A stretch of DNA of 34,154 nucleotides from Candidatus Thalassarchaeaceae archaeon. GTDB lineage: Archaea > Thermoplasmatota > Poseidoniia > Poseidoniales > Thalassarchaeaceae. Of the stretch, positions 1 through 6,719 are shown piece after piece. The translations under genes and the position numbers were made by a program. The first letter of the stretch is position 1. Each line of letters begins with the position of its first letter. The notes below the pieces were generated by a model. The model did not search any database. It saw only the letters and a program-made list of their open reading frames with translations, and was not told where the DNA came from. The stretch covers positions 1-34,154 of the forward strand of contig JALRLV010000004.1 in the NCBI GenBank assembly GCA_023268715.1. Direction: 5' to 3'.

Positions 1-1
1 C

Positions 2-748
2 AGTCGAGAAGGCAGAGAGAGGCACTTGCTGGGTATCGCGAAGATGGCGAAGATGATGTCCAAGCACACCGATGTTCTATGTTCGTTCATCACCCCTTAC
101 GAAGATGTACGAGAGAAAATCCTTGAGATTCTACCTGATGATGCAATTATGGTGCATGTTTCCACTTCTCTTGAAGTCTGCGAAGAGCGTGATGTGAAAG
201 GATTGTATGCAAAGGCAAGAACTGGTGAAATATCCAACTTTACTGGGATTTCCGACCCATTCGATGAGCCGAAATGCGCCGATATTACTCTCAACTCAAC
301 AGGCGAAGAAGGCGGCTCAGTTGATGATATGGTCGAACAATTGGCTCACCTATTTGAGAAGAAGAAGGCGGTTCTCCTTCCTGGTCGATGGCAGCCCCTC
401 CACGTGGGTCATGAATGGTTAATTCAAAGAGAATTGGACCAAGGAAAGAGGGTTGTTGTAGGAATTCGCGACACCCCCGTTTCGGAATCAGATCCTTACT
501 CTGCTGATATGCGCAAGAGGATGATTGAGCACCGCTACGAAGGAGAGGATGTTGAGGCATGGATTATGCCTGATATCGAAGCAATTTCTTATGGGCGAAA
601 GGTTGGCTACGATCTTCGTGAAGCCGATGATATTCCTCCTGAAGTATTCGCTGTATCTGCGACTGGGGTTAGGGGTGGAAATAGGGCGAATGTATCTCAG
701 AAAGTCATGGAGTTCATGATTTCTGAGGGTATTTGGGATGGCGAATGA
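2..748 (+). CDS. cysC: APS kinase fused to HxGH nucleotidyltransferase domain (5' partial)
   Basis: The open frame runs in from the left edge without a start, so the N-terminus is missing. The first part matches the C-terminal half of adenylylsulfate kinase: a segment resembling the family's region around the APS site (ITPYEDVRE), then LEVCEERDVKGLYAKAR and FTGISDPFDEP, close to the family's EVCExRDPKGLY and FTGIDxPYExP. APS kinase phosphorylates APS to PAPS, the sulfate donor; the Walker A region would lie off-window. The last ~125 residues form a second domain with GRWQPLHVGH, an HxGH nucleotidyltransferase motif, and SATGVR near the end, resembling the ISxTxxR motif of NMN-adenylyltransferase and cytidylyltransferase-like enzymes. 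The motif is not the usual form in ATP sulfurylase, so its substrate is uncertain. Two sulfotransferases and a PAP phosphatase downstream support a role in sulfation. Confidence 0.87.
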   Translation, partial: SREGRERHLLGIAKMAKMMSKHTDVLCSFITPYEDVREKILEILPDDAIMVHVSTSLEVCEERDVKGLYAKARTGEISNFTGISDPFDEPKCADITLNSTGEEGGSVDDMVEQLAHLFEKKKAVLLPGRWQPLHVGHEWLIQRELDQGKRVVVGIRDTPVSESDPYSADMRKRMIEHRYEGEDVEAWIMPDIEAISYGRKVGYDLREADDIPPEVFAVSATGVRGGNRANVSQKVMEFMISEGIWDGE

Positions 749-773
749 AGCGCCTGCATAATCGTTAAGTTGG
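705..773 (+). repeat. Copy A of a ~69-bp direct repeat (3' end of APS kinase fusion)
   Basis: This copy covers the last 14 codons of the APS kinase fusion, its TGA stop and about 25 bases after it. It matches 1137-1204 over its whole length with about ten mismatches and one single-base indel. The spacing between copies is 432 bases. The copies bracket the small membrane-protein gene at 795-1136. Confidence 0.8.
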
Positions 774-794
774 TCCGTCTTCAATCTCTTTCTT

Positions 795-1136
795 GTGTCA
801 AAAGGGCGATTGCGGGATCTGCAAGTTTTGGTAGAGTTCGCAAAGAGATACCCCGGCTTTTCCTTAGTGGTTGGAATATTCATTGGATGGTTCCTCTACT
901 TGGCAATAAGTGACCTCGGAGTAATTGTGAGTGTTTTGTTGATTATTGGTCCGCTTTTTACTCCAAAGGATTTGGCTTACATATTGGTGCCTCTTGTTTC
1001 GTTCTTTCTGTTTATTTTCTCATTCATCAAGAGAAATCCATGGTTGGCCCTTCTAGCTGTATTGGGTTTTGTCTCTGTAATCGCATATGACTTGCATACT
1101 GCGTGTGATGGGCTTGAGGAAAGCGTGTGTGGATAA
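795..1136 (+). CDS. Small hypothetical membrane protein
   Basis: I do not recognise this 113-residue protein. It starts at GTG with a short basic N-terminus (MSKGRLRD) and then has about three or four strongly hydrophobic stretches at residues ~22-56, ~60-78 and ~83-97, so it is probably an integral membrane protein. The C-terminal tail contains two cysteines (HTACDGLEESVCG). It lies exactly between the two copies of the direct repeat, and its TAA stop ends at the first base before copy B. It may therefore have arrived with, or been created by, the duplication. A clean membrane-type composition supports a real gene; no function can be assigned. Confidence 0.6.
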   Translation: MSKGRLRDLQVLVEFAKRYPGFSLVVGIFIGWFLYLAISDLGVIVSVLLIIGPLFTPKDLAYILVPLVSFFLFIFSFIKRNPWLALLAVLGFVSVIAYDLHTACDGLEESVCG

Positions 1137-1204
1137 TCATGGAGTTCATGATTTCTGAGGGTATTTGCGACGGCGGGTGAGGCGCCGGGATAATCCTTAA
1201 TTGG
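1137..1204 (+). repeat. Copy B of the direct repeat (remnant of APS kinase 3' end)
   Basis: This repeats 705-773, including the coding end (MEFMISEG-I-like frame), a stop codon in the same place (GGGTGA) and the following intergenic bases. It has no open frame leading into it, so it is a non-coding remnant. It could mark an old tandem duplication or the edge of an inserted segment. Confidence 0.8.
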
Positions 1205-1225
1205 AAATCCTACGTATCGTTATTC

Positions 1226-1342
1226 GTGGCTTTACTTGAGTTGTTGGATATTATCATCTGGGTGATTCGGCGCCCAATGGAGGCTTTATTGGTAGCTTTG
1301 TTATTTGTCGCATTCATTGCTTTCGTCGCACCTCAATTTTAA
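1226..1342 (+). CDS. Possible 38-residue small membrane protein
   Basis: A short frame starts at GTG (1226) and ends at TAA (1340-1342). It encodes a 38-residue peptide: an amphipathic start (VALLELLDIIIWVIRRP) followed by one strong hydrophobic helix (EALLVALLFVAFIAFVAP). The pattern of one helix, a basic pair and a second helix is typical of small single-pass or hairpin membrane peptides. It fills the otherwise empty gap between copy B of the repeat and the Lon-domain gene. There is no clear ribosome binding site and the length is short enough to be chance, so this is a tentative call. Confidence 0.33.
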   Translation: MALLELLDIIIWVIRRPMEALLVALLFVAFIAFVAPQF

Positions 1343-1408
1343 GGGTGAGGTATTCTGTAGATATTTCTAATACCAACTGTTGAATATTAACTCTGAATCA
1401 TACCTTGT

Positions 1409-2155
1409 ATGGCAGAGGTCGTCACAGTTCCTTTGTTCGTCTTACCCATGGGTATTTTCCCAATGTGCCAAGAGCCGTTGAGGGTTTTTGAGCCAAGGTA
1501 CAAACAAATGCTCGACGATTGTGTCTTGAATAATTCTCAATTTGGTTACATTGCTGCAAATATCGACGGAGAAGGTGAAAATGGTTGGACTCTTCCTGCT
1601 GAATATGGTGTACTTACCTCCGCGGAGAATCTCCAGGAACAAGGGACAAATCTGATGTTTACTGCATACGGTGAAAAGAGATTCAGAGTGGTGAACATCA
1701 TCCCTGCAGCGCTTCCAGCCGAAGACTTTGGGGACGTTTTTCCGTCTGTTGACGAACTTGTTGAGCGATACATTGAGGAAAATGTTGAAGGAAAATTGTA
1801 CATCAGGGCTGAAGTCGAGATTTTGCCTCCACTGGATGGTGTCATTAATGATGATGATTGGACGGATATTTTGGAAATGTGGGCATGGCAGATTGTAGAG
1901 ATGTCGAGTATGTTTAGAAATGAAGAATTATCTAACTCCGAAGTCTTCTCGGTTCTGAAATCAGAGTTTTCGCCTTACTCAGAATTCTCTCTATGGTTTG
2001 CTTGCCATTCGCTATTGGATTCGATTGAGGATCGGCAGAGCGCACTAGCTTCTGCATCAGCAAACGATATCCTAGATTTACTGAAGATGAATGTTACAGA
2101 GAAAAATACACAGTTGAAGGCTATTCGTTCAGTTATGGAAAACGGCTCCGATTAA
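1409..2155 (+). CDS. Lon N-terminal (LAN/PUA-like) domain protein
   Basis: The 248-residue protein opens with PLFVLPMGIFPMCQEPLRVFEPRYKQML, the signature of the Lon N-terminal substrate-binding domain (PF02190): a hydrophobic strand, then P-L-x-V-F-E-x-R-Y. The domain fills roughly residues 5-215. There is no AAA+ ATPase or protease part, so this is a stand-alone LAN protein, as found in many bacteria. Such proteins are thought to bind unfolded polypeptides, but their role is not settled. The ATG at 1409 is preceded by a TATA-like AATATTAA about 22 bases upstream, compatible with a nearly leaderless transcript. Its stop directly abuts the alternative GTG start of the next gene, so the two are probably co-transcribed. 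Confidence 0.85.
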   Translation: MAEVVTVPLFVLPMGIFPMCQEPLRVFEPRYKQMLDDCVLNNSQFGYIAANIDGEGENGWTLPAEYGVLTSAENLQEQGTNLMFTAYGEKRFRVVNIIPAALPAEDFGDVFPSVDELVERYIEENVEGKLYIRAEVEILPPLDGVINDDDWTDILEMWAWQIVEMSSMFRNEELSNSEVFSVLKSEFSPYSEFSLWFACHSLLDSIEDRQSALASASANDILDLLKMNVTEKNTQLKAIRSVMENGSD

Positions 2156-2203
2156 GTGTCTCGGAGTCTGTATGCTCATAACTACGTAGTTTGGGCGGAC
2201 ATT

Positions 2204-3082
2204 ATGCTAGAAGTTCCTGAAGTGGGTGCTTTCCTGCTCGGTGCGCCTAAGTGTGGCACCACTTGGTTGGCTGAGGTGTTAACTCAGCATCCGGAAATAT
2301 GCGTCTCTGACCCTAAGGAGCCAAATATTGTCGCTAGCCACAAAGGAACCTTTGGACGAGATGATTCCGAGCCGGATTGGGTAGAATATGCAGGTTGTTT
2401 CAATGGGGCTGGTTTGCGAATTGATTGTTCGGTTCATGCAATGGCTTGCCCTATTGCTCCTTCTCGTGTGGCAAATAATTGGCCTAATGCGCGTCTTATC
2501 ATTTGTCTTCGAGAGCCGGTTAGTAGAACCGTTTCGCATTGGAATATGGTTCTGGATACGAAGGAGGATAAGGAAAATGGTGCTGATTGGAGTGACTTTA
2601 GTTCAGCTTGGGAGGACTCTCGTCTTTCTGATGATACTCTGTATGGTGCTGCGGTTGCAAGATGGTTGGAACACTTTGAGAAAGATTCAATCTTGTTGAT
2701 TGAGGCAAATCGTATGCGCCATGATGCTTCTATGGTTCTAGAAGAAGTTTGTAATCATCTTTCCATATCTTCACACACATTTGATTTTGATTCTGTACAT
2801 AATGCAAATACTGCCGCGGACCGGCGGCCGATGACTGTGTTTGGCCGTCTTTTCCGATTCACTGCGAGCCTGTTGCCGGGTTTCATCAAGGGGCCTATCG
2901 TCAGAAGATTGCAGACAAGGGGTGTGAATGTGTACAAAATGCCCGTTCTGTCAAGCAAGGCCCCTGCAAAGAGAACCATTACTGATCAACAACGGGCCCT
3001 ATTAGCCGAAGTCGTAAATCCAGACTTGGGGCTACTGGAAAAGTCCACTGGATTTGATTGCTCGAATTGGTATATTCAGTGA
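2204..3082 (+). CDS. PAPS-dependent sulfotransferase (first copy)
   Basis: This is a sulfotransferase-family protein that would transfer sulfate from PAPS to an acceptor. The 5'-phosphosulfate-binding loop is GAPKCGTTWLAEVL near the N-terminus. The 3'-phosphate-binding segment is LIICLREPVSRTVSHWNM, with the conserved R and S. The length (292 residues from ATG 2204) is normal for the family. I chose ATG 2204 because it places GAPKCGTT at about residue 13, as usual. The frame also allows a GTG at 2156 that abuts the preceding stop and adds 16 residues. There is no signal peptide or membrane segment in the core, so it probably acts in the cytosol or at the inner membrane face. The acceptor is unknown. 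It converges on the PAP phosphatase gene, whose stop lies 3 bases away. Confidence 0.88.
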   Translation: MLEVPEVGAFLLGAPKCGTTWLAEVLTQHPEICVSDPKEPNIVASHKGTFGRDDSEPDWVEYAGCFNGAGLRIDCSVHAMACPIAPSRVANNWPNARLIICLREPVSRTVSHWNMVLDTKEDKENGADWSDFSSAWEDSRLSDDTLYGAAVARWLEHFEKDSILLIEANRMRHDASMVLEEVCNHLSISSHTFDFDSVHNANTAADRRPMTVFGRLFRFTASLLPGFIKGPIVRRLQTRGVNVYKMPVLSSKAPAKRTITDQQRALLAEVVNPDLGLLEKSTGFDCSNWYIQ

Positions 3083-3085
3083 TTT

Positions 3086-4255
3086 TTATTGATGCTCGAC
3101 CCATGTCTCTGTCCATCTATTATCAGCGGCAACGAGGAAGTAGGGGTTGAGTACCTCTTCAACCAAGTCGTAGTCCAGTGTTTTTCCGTCTGGCCCGACT
3201 ACTATTCCTCCCGCGCCTGAGACGACAGCGTGTGCTGCGGCAATATCCCAACAGGAGGTTGGTCCGAATCTTGGGTAAAGATCGGCACCTCCTTCGGCTA
3301 CAATGCAGGCCTTGAGCGAAGAACCCATACGGACTAGTTCGTGTTCACCGACGGCTGCAGCAAAAGATTCGTCCTTTTCTCCTCGGTGAGAGCCGCTGGC
3401 GACTAATTTCACCTTACCTTCGCTCGGTTGTACCATCATTGAACCTGTTCCATCTGGCCCATGTCGTTGAGATGTTGTCAGAGCTCCTCCATACCACGTG
3501 GTTTCAGAAGCAGGGGCATGGACTACGCCAAACAGGGGTTTCCATCTTGAGCCGTTGCGTTGCATCAAGGCGATATTGACTGTAAACATACCATTTCTCT
3601 TGATGAATTCCTTTGTCCCATCTAATGGGTCAACCAGCCAACATATGTCGCTTGAAAGTGGGTCGCCTACTCTACCTTCTTCCGAGACAATAGGTGTGGA
3701 ATCGATTGACTGTAAGCCTTCAACGATTACTTCATGGGCTGCGATATCTGCTTTTGTTAACGGGGAGTCATCTCCTTTCTGGGTGATTTCGATGTCTTCT
3801 GCATTCTCATAGACATCCATTATTGCCTCGCCTGCTTGAATTGCTATCTTAACGATTTTTTCAGGAGAAAATGCATTAGTTTGTTGGGGTGAAATTTTTT
3901 GTAATTTTTCTTCTATATGGCTCTTCAAAAGATCTACTGAACCATCGAATGATGTTAGTTCCTCATCCGTTGCAAGCATAACAAAACCAGAGTTGATTTT
4001 CCCCACTATACATGGCGTCTTTCCTTCCGTTGCCGCCTCTACATCTTCGGGTCTTTCGTTCAAGTGAACTAGATGAAATGGTATTTCTGATGCGTTTCTC
4101 CATTCCTTCATTTCTCCCTTTTCCCATGCTATGCTATGAGTAATGTCGCAGAGTGAGCAGTGTTCTCCTCTGAACGCGACTCCCATGACGTAACGTAACT
4201 CTCCAAGCAAGCCGCCATCTGCGTGGTAGACACCCCACATCGACTCGACTGTCAT
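3086..4255 (-). CDS. cysQ: CysQ-type 3'(2'),5'-bisphosphate nucleotidase with extra N-terminal domain
   Basis: Residues ~128-389 match the inositol-monophosphatase superfamily, CysQ branch. They carry SEE (191-193), the metal-binding CWLVDPLDGTKEF (~205-217) and CWDIAAAHAVVSGAGG near the C-terminus. CysQ removes the 3'-phosphate of PAP, the product of sulfotransferases, yielding AMP. This fits the sulfotransferases on both sides. The protein is 389 residues against about 250 for stand-alone CysQ. The additional ~125 residues start with GVYHADGGLLGELRYVMG and HCSLCDITHS, a CxxC (C33, C36) followed by H40 that could bind a metal. I cannot name this domain. The start is ATG; convergent with the first sulfotransferase. 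Confidence 0.88.
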   Translation of the reverse strand: MTVESMWGVYHADGGLLGELRYVMGVAFRGEHCSLCDITHSIAWEKGEMKEWRNASEIPFHLVHLNERPEDVEAATEGKTPCIVGKINSGFVMLATDEELTSFDGSVDLLKSHIEEKLQKISPQQTNAFSPEKIVKIAIQAGEAIMDVYENAEDIEITQKGDDSPLTKADIAAHEVIVEGLQSIDSTPIVSEEGRVGDPLSSDICWLVDPLDGTKEFIKRNGMFTVNIALMQRNGSRWKPLFGVVHAPASETTWYGGALTTSQRHGPDGTGSMMVQPSEGKVKLVASGSHRGEKDESFAAAVGEHELVRMGSSLKACIVAEGGADLYPRFGPTSCWDIAAAHAVVSGAGGIVVGPDGKTLDYDLVEEVLNPYFLVAADNRWTETWVEHQ

Positions 4256-4268
4256 CTACAACACCGGT

Positions 4269-4823
4269 TCAGAATTCTTGTAATTCGTCTGATGCTCTCT
4301 CTAAACTTTCTCGTGCAGTTTCAGATAGATGTTGCATAAACGGATCTTCGTCACCCACGATTGTTTTCCATGAACTCATTGTGCGTTGCCAGATTTCCTG
4401 TTGGGAATTCCACTCAAGCCATCTATCGACAAAGTCACAATGGCGTTGAACTTCCTCATCATCTTCAGATATCTTGCGAAGAATAGTGTTAGTCTGGGCG
4501 AGAATAATTCCGAATGGTGCATTCAATTTGTAGGTTGTAAATGGATTTCTTTCCTGCACCACTGTTAGGTGTTCTCGCCATAAGCCGAAGGTTACGTCAT
4601 ACATCCAACCTATTGAGAGGACAATTAACAAAACTCCTGTGAATATCCCCAATAAACCCAGATATGTCGGTGGTATGCCGATTACTGAATCCATTTCTTC
4701 GAATCTCCAACTCGCTAATGGCCAAATTAACAAGGTCAAGGTTGTACACCAAAAACCCATAGAAATGAGGGTTTGGCTCTGCTGTATTCGCCAGTATTGG
4801 CGCATGGCTGTCTTCTTCAGCAC
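4269..4823 (-). CDS. Hypothetical membrane protein with two transmembrane helices
   Basis: I do not recognise this protein. It has 184 residues from GTG 4823; an in-frame ATG at 4805 would give 178. Two hydrophobic helices lie at about residues 22-38 and 52-74. A cytosolic, charged C-terminal half follows, rich in W, E and Q (EVQRHCDFVDRWLEWNSQQEIW) and probably helical. It lies 13 bases upstream of the CysQ gene on the same strand, so the two are probably one transcript. It sits between the PAP phosphatase and the second sulfotransferase. This makes a link to sulfation possible but unproven. Confidence 0.7.
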   Translation of the reverse strand: MLKKTAMRQYWRIQQSQTLISMGFWCTTLTLLIWPLASWRFEEMDSVIGIPPTYLGLLGIFTGVLLIVLSIGWMYDVTFGLWREHLTVVQERNPFTTYKLNAPFGIILAQTNTILRKISEDDEEVQRHCDFVDRWLEWNSQQEIWQRTMSSWKTIVGDEDPFMQHLSETARESLERASDELQEF

Positions 4824-4924
4824 GGTTGGGGCTCATTGCTATCCTCTTTCACGATTCCGCTTAGATGTCGGTGTTGTTCGATATATTCATCTCTAAAGCG
4901 CCGGACGCTGGGTGGGGCATCTAA

Positions 4925-5776
4925 GTGTACTTTCCTGGGCTTTGGACTGTGAAACAGATTGGATTAGATCTGAGGCGTGCATTTGGGAGTAGGCCTGCTG
5001 AGCCGGTTTTCCTCATCACGTATCACAAAGTGGCTACGGTCCTGATTCGGAAAGTGATGATGGAGGTCGCTGAAAATATCGGGTGGCGGTATACTAGCAC
5101 GATGGGAATTGCGGAATATATTCCGAAAAATACCGATATGCTTCATGTGATTCATGGAACTGGAACCAAGGATTTCTTCTCATCAGGAAAAAAAGGTATT
5201 CGGATTATTCGTGACCCTCGTGATGTGATAGTTTCTGGCTTCCTTTACCATCAGAGATGTTCTGAAATTTGGTGTACAAATTCTGATTTTACAAACCCCA
5301 ATCATCCATTTCCCCAAGTGCCTTGGCCTCTAGATGGGGCGGAATTAGCCACTAAAGAAAACTATGTGGCTAGTTTGGATGGACTTTCATATCAAGAAAA
5401 AATTCGTTCCTTGGATAAAGAAGAGGGTTTAATTTTCGAAATGGATGGTTTTGCTAAGTTAACCATCGATGAAATGATTTCTTGGGAGCATGAAGATAGT
5501 GTGTTGACTATCAAGATGGAAGATTTGATTGGAGATTTTGATGGTCAATTTGAGAAAATTTTTCGTTGGTTGGAGATAGAGGATGAATATATTGCAAGTT
5601 GCTTAAAGATAGCTGTAGCCCATGATATGAACAGAATGGGGGATGAGCAAATTGCCTCTAACCCCCACATTTCTACGGGGAAATTGAGGAAATGGGAAGA
5701 ATATTTCACACCCAACGTGTCAAAGGCTTACCAAGAAAGGTTTGCTGACGCCCATAAAAAATTGGGTTATGAGTGA
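4925..5776 (+). CDS. Sulfotransferase-family protein (second, divergent copy)
   Basis: The protein has 283 residues. PVFLITYHKVATVLIRKVM occupies the place of the 5'-phosphosulfate loop (family consensus around TYPKSGTxW). KGIRIIRDPRDVIVSGFLYH is a clear 3'-phosphate-binding segment, with R and S placed as in RDPRDVxVSxYxH. The C-terminal region (HISTGKLRKWEEYFTP) resembles the RKGxxGxWKxxFT motif. It is thus a PAPS-dependent sulfotransferase, but only distantly like the copy at 2204. It keeps K in the loop while the following SGT is replaced by VAT. Start GTG 4925. It reads divergently from the membrane protein at 4269-4823 across a ~100-base gap that holds AT-rich stretches (ATATATTCAT, TCTAAAG). 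Confidence 0.8.
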   Translation: MYFPGLWTVKQIGLDLRRAFGSRPAEPVFLITYHKVATVLIRKVMMEVAENIGWRYTSTMGIAEYIPKNTDMLHVIHGTGTKDFFSSGKKGIRIIRDPRDVIVSGFLYHQRCSEIWCTNSDFTNPNHPFPQVPWPLDGAELATKENYVASLDGLSYQEKIRSLDKEEGLIFEMDGFAKLTIDEMISWEHEDSVLTIKMEDLIGDFDGQFEKIFRWLEIEDEYIASCLKIAVAHDMNRMGDEQIASNPHISTGKLRKWEEYFTPNVSKAYQERFADAHKKLGYE

Positions 5777-5786
5777 TTTTGAAGAT

Positions 5787-6053
5787 TTACTCTTCTTCAT
5801 TTTGGGCAGGTGGAGCCGAGAAATCATGTGTGTCACGGAATTGAGCGATAACTCGTGGTTCTGTTGAGTTGGTCGGATCAATTTCAGACATTGAGTCGAT
5901 ATTTATGAAGCGACGCGGTGTCCCATGGCGGCTACCGAAGTTAGAGTAGACAAGGTGTCTTGCCTCATCTTCGTCAGTTGCTACGACATCAAGAGAGTAG
6001 TTTTGCTCGGTCCTTCCATTGCGGAATGTACCTACGGCTCGGTATGCCTTCAT
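5787..6053 (-). CDS. rpl18a: Large-subunit ribosomal protein L18Ae (LX / L20A)
   Basis: The 88-residue product begins MKAYRAVGTFRNG and contains VVATDEDEARHLVYSNFGSRHGTPRRFINI. This is the archaeal L18Ae/LX pattern: a beta strand, then the acidic AxxEDEAxxxxYSxFGSxHxxxRRxIxI segment. It is a component of the 50S subunit found in archaea and eukaryotes, not bacteria, and is one of the firmest lineage markers here. I set the start at ATG 6053, because the family starts at MKAY and the 29 codons upstream are not conserved-looking. A TTAAAA box centred about 26 bases upstream supports a leaderless start here. The tail after the domain is short and acidic (PPAQNEEE). Confidence 0.9.
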   Translation of the reverse strand: MKAYRAVGTFRNGRTEQNYSLDVVATDEDEARHLVYSNFGSRHGTPRRFINIDSMSEIDPTNSTEPRVIAQFRDTHDFSAPPAQNEEE

Positions 6054-6076
6054 GGCCTTCGCGACCCAAGTTCGTG

Positions 6077-6082
6077 TTTTAA
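6077..6082 (-). promoter_or_regulatory. TATA-like box of the L18Ae gene
   Basis: Read on the minus strand this is GGGTTAAAACACG, with TTAAAA centred about 26-27 bases before the ATG at 6053. That is the archaeal TATA-to-start spacing expected for a leaderless mRNA. It supports the start choice. Confidence 0.4.
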
Positions 6083-6170
6083 CCCAAACGGATAGCATTC
6101 GCGAAACCAGAATGATGGAGAAGTGGTAATGATTCGTCAATTATGCCCTCAAAATTGAAGTGCGGTAAAG

Positions 6171-6680
6171 GTGCGATTCTCCTCGATTGATGTGGTGGCA
6201 GAAGAAGTCGGCGTTGATGAGGCGTCGGAATCAACGCCGATGAAGAAGGAAGATTTGCTAGCCCACCTCAATGCATTCCCCAAGGATCGTTTGGTCGAAG
6301 AAGTTGTTTCGATGTGGGAGGAGTTGGGTGAATTAGAGCGTGAGCTTGCTATGGCCAGACAACGTGCAAGAGCGCTTGATGGGGAATTGACGAGGGTGCG
6401 TTCAAAATCTGGCGGGCGGCTAGATTTGGCTGAATTAGAAGAAAGGTTTCGTGTGGCTGAAGCGCGACGTGGTCAATTGGAAACTATGTTGGCTAACGAG
6501 CAAGGTCGGCGTAAGGACTTGGAAGAAGTCGTTGGTCAGGGGCGTGTTGATGAATTGCGGCGGGAAAATGCGGCTTTAATTCGGCGAGAAGAAGAACATA
6601 TGTTGTTGATATTAGATATGGAGTCTAAAATTGACCAATTGATGGAAATTATCTCTAATTCCGAGCAAAATAATCGATGA
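6171..6680 (+). CDS. Coiled-coil protein of unknown function
   Basis: A 169-residue, highly charged protein. From about residue 40 to the end it is nearly all E, R, L, A and Q in heptad-like spacing (ELGELERELAMARQRARALD, then ELRRENAALIRREEEHMLL), predicting a long coiled coil. The first part contains MKKEDLLAHLNAFPKDRLVEEVVSMW, a possible small helical domain. There is no membrane segment or cysteine. GTG 6171 has an AATTAT element ~30 bases upstream; an in-frame ATG at 6240 would remove 23 weakly structured residues and is a fair alternative. It is divergent from L18Ae and just upstream of the zinc-ribbon membrane protein. No function can be assigned. Confidence 0.75.
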   Translation: MRFSSIDVVAEEVGVDEASESTPMKKEDLLAHLNAFPKDRLVEEVVSMWEELGELERELAMARQRARALDGELTRVRSKSGGRLDLAELEERFRVAEARRGQLETMLANEQGRRKDLEEVVGQGRVDELRRENAALIRREEEHMLLILDMESKIDQLMEIISNSEQNNR

Positions 6681-6719
6681 CGGGGTAATTGATATCAATA
6701 AATTGGCCCTTGAAATGTC

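Noticed and set aside
6054-6140. N-terminal extension of L18Ae to 6140
   Set aside because: The family begins at MKAY, and a TATA-like box inside the extension fits a start at 6053.
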